In this document: one piece after another, positions 12,027-14,375 of the stretch | Layout: each line of letters opens with the position of its first letter | Numbering within the stretch: position 1 is the stretch's first letter | Source: DYQY01 sp964643725 | Lineage (GTDB): Bacteria > Margulisbacteria > Riflemargulisbacteria > GWF2-35-9 > DYQY01 | NCBI GenBank assembly: GCA_964643725.1 | Contig: CAZXTL010000039.1 | Coordinates: 1-14,375, forward strand | DNA length: 14,375 nucleotides | Direction of reading: 5' to 3' | Program-made: the position numbers and the translations under genes | The notes under the pieces: generated by a model | Database searches by the model: none | Told to the model about the DNA's origin: nothing | Seen by the model: only the letters and a program-made list of their open reading frames with translations

Positions 12027-13985
12027 TTATTCAACCAGAGCTAAAATTTTAGCTAAAATTTCTGCTGAATTTTCAAATCCACTACCTTGTTCAATATATT
12101 TCAACAAAGGATACAACCGATTTTCGTCTATTGATTTTAAAAAGAAAAATATGCTTTCTAGTTCATTTTGATTCAACGAAATAGCCTTAGCTCCTAACAC
12201 AACCAGTATTACTGCAATACCCTTGTCTATATTTCCACAAGCACGTATTGAATATTTTTGAATAATTTTATCAAAAAATAAAGTTTTAATAAAATTAATA
12301 AAATCACTGGTTAAAAAAGTCTCCTGAGGACTTTTATTGTTAATATTCCGTCTGTCAGATGCCAGAATTAGCATTTCTTCACTTAATTTTGTTAAATCAA
12401 TAATCCCTTTTCTGTCAAATATTTCAGGGTGATTGCTTCGTAAATACGCGTATGTATTTGTCATATCATTTATGCCTAAACTTAAAAATTGTATTTCGTT
12501 TTGTATTTTTGCTATGTCGCTAAGTATTAATGGATTTTCCACCATTATTCCAATCTTTAATTTTTCTGTATTTATACCACTCTTACTCAACTTTAATTGA
12601 ACGTCTCTAACAACTTCTTTAACCTGATTTATCTCTTCTAAGTTTTTAGGATTTGGGATTAGTAATTCGACATCGACACCTTTACTTTTAAGCCTCAAAA
12701 TTAATTCTATATCCATTTTAAGAATATTATTTCCAGCTTCAGTATATAATAGATATTCTAATGACTCACGACCTTCAGCTCTAGATATTTTATCACTTAT
12801 TTTTTTATCCTTATTGTTGTCTTCAGTTAATCTAAAAGTTAAGGTTCCCTGTCTATCCTTGTGCAGGTTAATCAAATAATCCATTAATAGTTTATAATGT
12901 TTAGAAGAAAAATCACCAGCCTCATTATGTTTGCTAATTATCATTTTATGAAGATTTTCTAATCTTATAAGTCCTGCACTAAAAAAATTTGGAGCATTGA
13001 GTACTCCGTTTTGATCAGCTGTTATCTTAAGTGTTATTTCACGAGAACCATTTTTCAAGTACAAAACATCTGATATTGGTCCTTTTGAGCCCTTTGTTTT
13101 ACTTGGTGAAATTTGGCAATCTTGTGGGTTAATATCTGATAAAAACACATTATTTTGTTCATCAGTTTTTGCTTTAATATATTCAGGAATGGCATAATCG
13201 TCTGGCAACTTAATTATAACATTATTATTATCTAGATGATTTATAACACCGTGACAGTTACTAATAATGGGGGATATTGTTCCTAAAAAATATGGATTAT
13301 TATAAAAATAATGCACAAAATACGCTTCATCAAAAACATGTATATTGGTTCTTAAAAAGAAATGAGTTCGATCGCTTTTAAGAGTTTCTGTTTTAAAAAT
13401 AAATTCAAGATCTGAAGTATTAAGCATTAAAAGATTTGAGTATTTAGATAGCTCATTACAAGAATTTAATATGTCTTGTTTATTGATATCCATTAGTCCT
13501 CTAAACAATTGAGCTTCTAACCGATAACAATCTAGGAAAATTTCTTTCTTAGAATCTAAGGAAACTATTGTTTCAGTATTTATGCCTTGATCAAGCTTTA
13601 ATTGAGTGATAATAAATTTAGCTATATCAATAAAATGAGTTGTTATTGGCTGATTATTATCAAAGTAACGTTTATTTAAAGCACTAATAACAGCTGAGAC
13701 TTCAAAATCTATAACAGCAGGTCCATCGTTACTTTGAATTACGTTGTAATAATCTTTAAGAATTTCAATCATAATATTTATTAAAAGTTTTGTTTTTAAA
13801 GGAATTTCTTCGTTCAATCCAATAATTTGTTTTAAAATAATTAAATTGTTATTAATAGCAAAATCATTATCTACTCTAAATGATTGGTCTAAAGGTATTA
13901 CCTTCCCAAAAAATGTTCCTTCGAAAGGAACTCGTCCATTTGTTTTGATAAAAAAACCACTTGAAGCAACAATTTTATATTTCAT
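12027..13985 (-). CDS. divergent PTS Enzyme I-like / PEP-utilising protein
   Basis: A 652-residue protein aligning by motif with PTS Enzyme I (about 575 residues), which passes phosphate from PEP to HPr. The PEP-binding barrel is recognisable: SAGLIRLENL (336-345, Enzyme I GLxRTEFL), FRLTEDNNKDK (384-394, RTMDIGGDK), IGIMVENP (478-485, VMVETP), LGINDMTN (503-510, IGTNDLTQ) and RACGN (581-585, MCGE). The Arg, Glu, Asn-Asp and Cys positions are kept. The swivelling His domain is poorly conserved, but FLGTISPIISNCHGVI (233-248) sits where VLGFITDAGGRTSHTSI should be, making H245 the candidate phosphohistidine. The N-terminal 230 residues resemble the HPr-binding part only in layout. No HPr or sugar transporter gene is nearby. 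There is no Shine-Dalgarno sequence; CGATAAATTTATA directly precedes the ATG. The function could be regulatory or a PTS-like relay. Confidence 0.7.
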   Translation of the reverse strand: MKYKIVASSGFFIKTNGRVPFEGTFFGKVIPLDQSFRVDNDFAINNNLIILKQIIGLNEEIPLKTKLLINIMIEILKDYYNVIQSNDGPAVIDFEVSAVISALNKRYFDNNQPITTHFIDIAKFIITQLKLDQGINTETIVSLDSKKEIFLDCYRLEAQLFRGLMDINKQDILNSCNELSKYSNLLMLNTSDLEFIFKTETLKSDRTHFFLRTNIHVFDEAYFVHYFYNNPYFLGTISPIISNCHGVINHLDNNNVIIKLPDDYAIPEYIKAKTDEQNNVFLSDINPQDCQISPSKTKGSKGPISDVLYLKNGSREITLKITADQNGVLNAPNFFSAGLIRLENLHKMIISKHNEAGDFSSKHYKLLMDYLINLHKDRQGTLTFRLTEDNNKDKKISDKISRAEGRESLEYLLYTEAGNNILKMDIELILRLKSKGVDVELLIPNPKNLEEINQVKEVVRDVQLKLSKSGINTEKLKIGIMVENPLILSDIAKIQNEIQFLSLGINDMTNTYAYLRSNHPEIFDRKGIIDLTKLSEEMLILASDRRNINNKSPQETFLTSDFINFIKTLFFDKIIQKYSIRACGNIDKGIAVILVVLGAKAISLNQNELESIFFFLKSIDENRLYPLLKYIEQGSGFENSAEILAKILALVE

Positions 13986-14019
13986 TATAAATTTATCGTT
14001 TAAAAATTGAATTAGTATA
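13986..14019 (-). promoter_or_regulatory. upstream region of the Enzyme I-like gene
   Basis: On the minus strand a TATACT (14019-14014) and, closer to the gene, CGATAAATT (13998-13990) are possible -10 elements. The first would give a leader of about 22 bases without a ribosome-binding site, the second a nearly leaderless message. I cannot choose between them. Confidence 0.25.
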
Positions 14020-14098
14020 TGGAAAATTACTGGTATTTGAGATTATTAACTATCCTTAATATCATCCCTGTAAAAGTTAAGTAATTCGTTGACGAAAT

Positions 14099-14127
14099 GT
14101 CATCCCGGACTCCGATCCGGGATCCAG
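14099..14127. repeat. REP-like palindrome ATCCCGGA/TCCGGGAT
   Basis: An 8-bp perfect stem ATCCCGGA (14102-14109) / TCCGGGAT (14116-14123) around CTCCGA, with outer GTC and CCAG. It has the same ends as the elements at 3721 and 14256. It lies in the gene-free 3' end of the window, where I see no ORF worth reporting. Confidence 0.75.
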
Positions 14128-14255
14128 TCTTACTGTTTATTTAAATATTGAAGCAGCTAGTTTACTATTATAAGCTTAAATTAGGGACTATTTATTAGTC
14201 TATATTCAATTAATAATCTACTTAATGTTTTGTAATCGTCAAATTTAATATATGT

Positions 14256-14308
14256 CTGGATCCTGAATCAAGTGAACGCTGTCGCTAGACCTTCGGTTCA
14301 GGATGACA
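14256..14308. repeat. REP-like palindrome ATCCTGAA/TTCAGGAT with long loop
   Basis: Stem ATCCTGAA (14260-14267) / TTCAGGAT (14297-14304) encloses a 29-base GC-richer loop containing GAACGCTGTCGCTAGAC. Outer bases CTGG and GACA match the ends of the palindromes at 3721 and 14099. It is clearly richer in G and C than the surrounding sequence. Confidence 0.7.
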
Positions 14309-14375
14309 GCCTAATGAATTAATAGTTTTGTCAGCGAAATATCTAACTTGTACAATCCCGACCAAGTCAGTCGAA

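Overview
This window is about 14.4 kb of AT-rich bacterial chromosome made mostly of housekeeping genes. The cell was probably diderm: there is a signal-peptide-bearing beta-barrel (porin-like) gene and a glycosyltransferase of the lipid-A-disaccharide-synthase-like family. That glycosyltransferase (opening SNGPGE..TW) and the HAD phosphatase (GFNNDW motif) both resemble proteins I associate with Cyanobacteria and relatives. With the low GC and the divergent housekeeping proteins, this fits a candidate phylum near Cyanobacteria such as Margulisbacteria. The placement is inference from remembered family features, not a search.

Layout. 1-55: 5' part of a CAT-anticodon tRNA on the minus strand. 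56-351: gene-free and repeat-rich. 352-2076 (minus): a small exported protein and a porin-like protein, separated by a strong terminator. 2077-2313: porin leader and promoter region. 2314-3573 (minus): map followed by a BCCP-like gene, each preceded by the same short hairpin repeat. 3574-3822: divergent spacer with further repeats. 3823-5739 (plus): trmB and a CofD/YvcK-superfamily protein whose motifs look like the eukaryotic branch. 5758-5793: perfect 15-bp hairpin between convergent genes. 5801-7672 (minus): phosphohexomutase. 7817-8736 (plus): a 74-codon ORF and an unrecognised 214-residue protein. 8733-11955 (minus): a tight hisIE - PHP phosphatase - LpxB-like - HAD phosphatase operon. 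12027-13985 (minus): a very divergent PTS Enzyme I-like protein. 13986-14375: gene-free, with two palindromic repeats.

How the genes work together. The clearest unit is the hisIE operon, where start and stop codons overlap at every junction. It places two phosphatases beside a histidine-biosynthesis enzyme and one cell-envelope-type glycosyltransferase. map and the BCCP-like gene probably form a second operon. The other genes look individually transcribed.

Most notable points. The BCCP-like protein has Asn where the biotinylated Lys should be. The exported protein's signal peptide is encoded by a tract of the same short repeat seen elsewhere in the window. The Enzyme I-like protein keeps its catalytic residues in an otherwise very divergent sequence. 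A CGATATAYT motif sits at the -10 position of several genes, some of which lack a Shine-Dalgarno sequence. I found no CRISPR array, transposase, phage gene or defence system. The region reads as ordinary chromosome with some unusual individual proteins.
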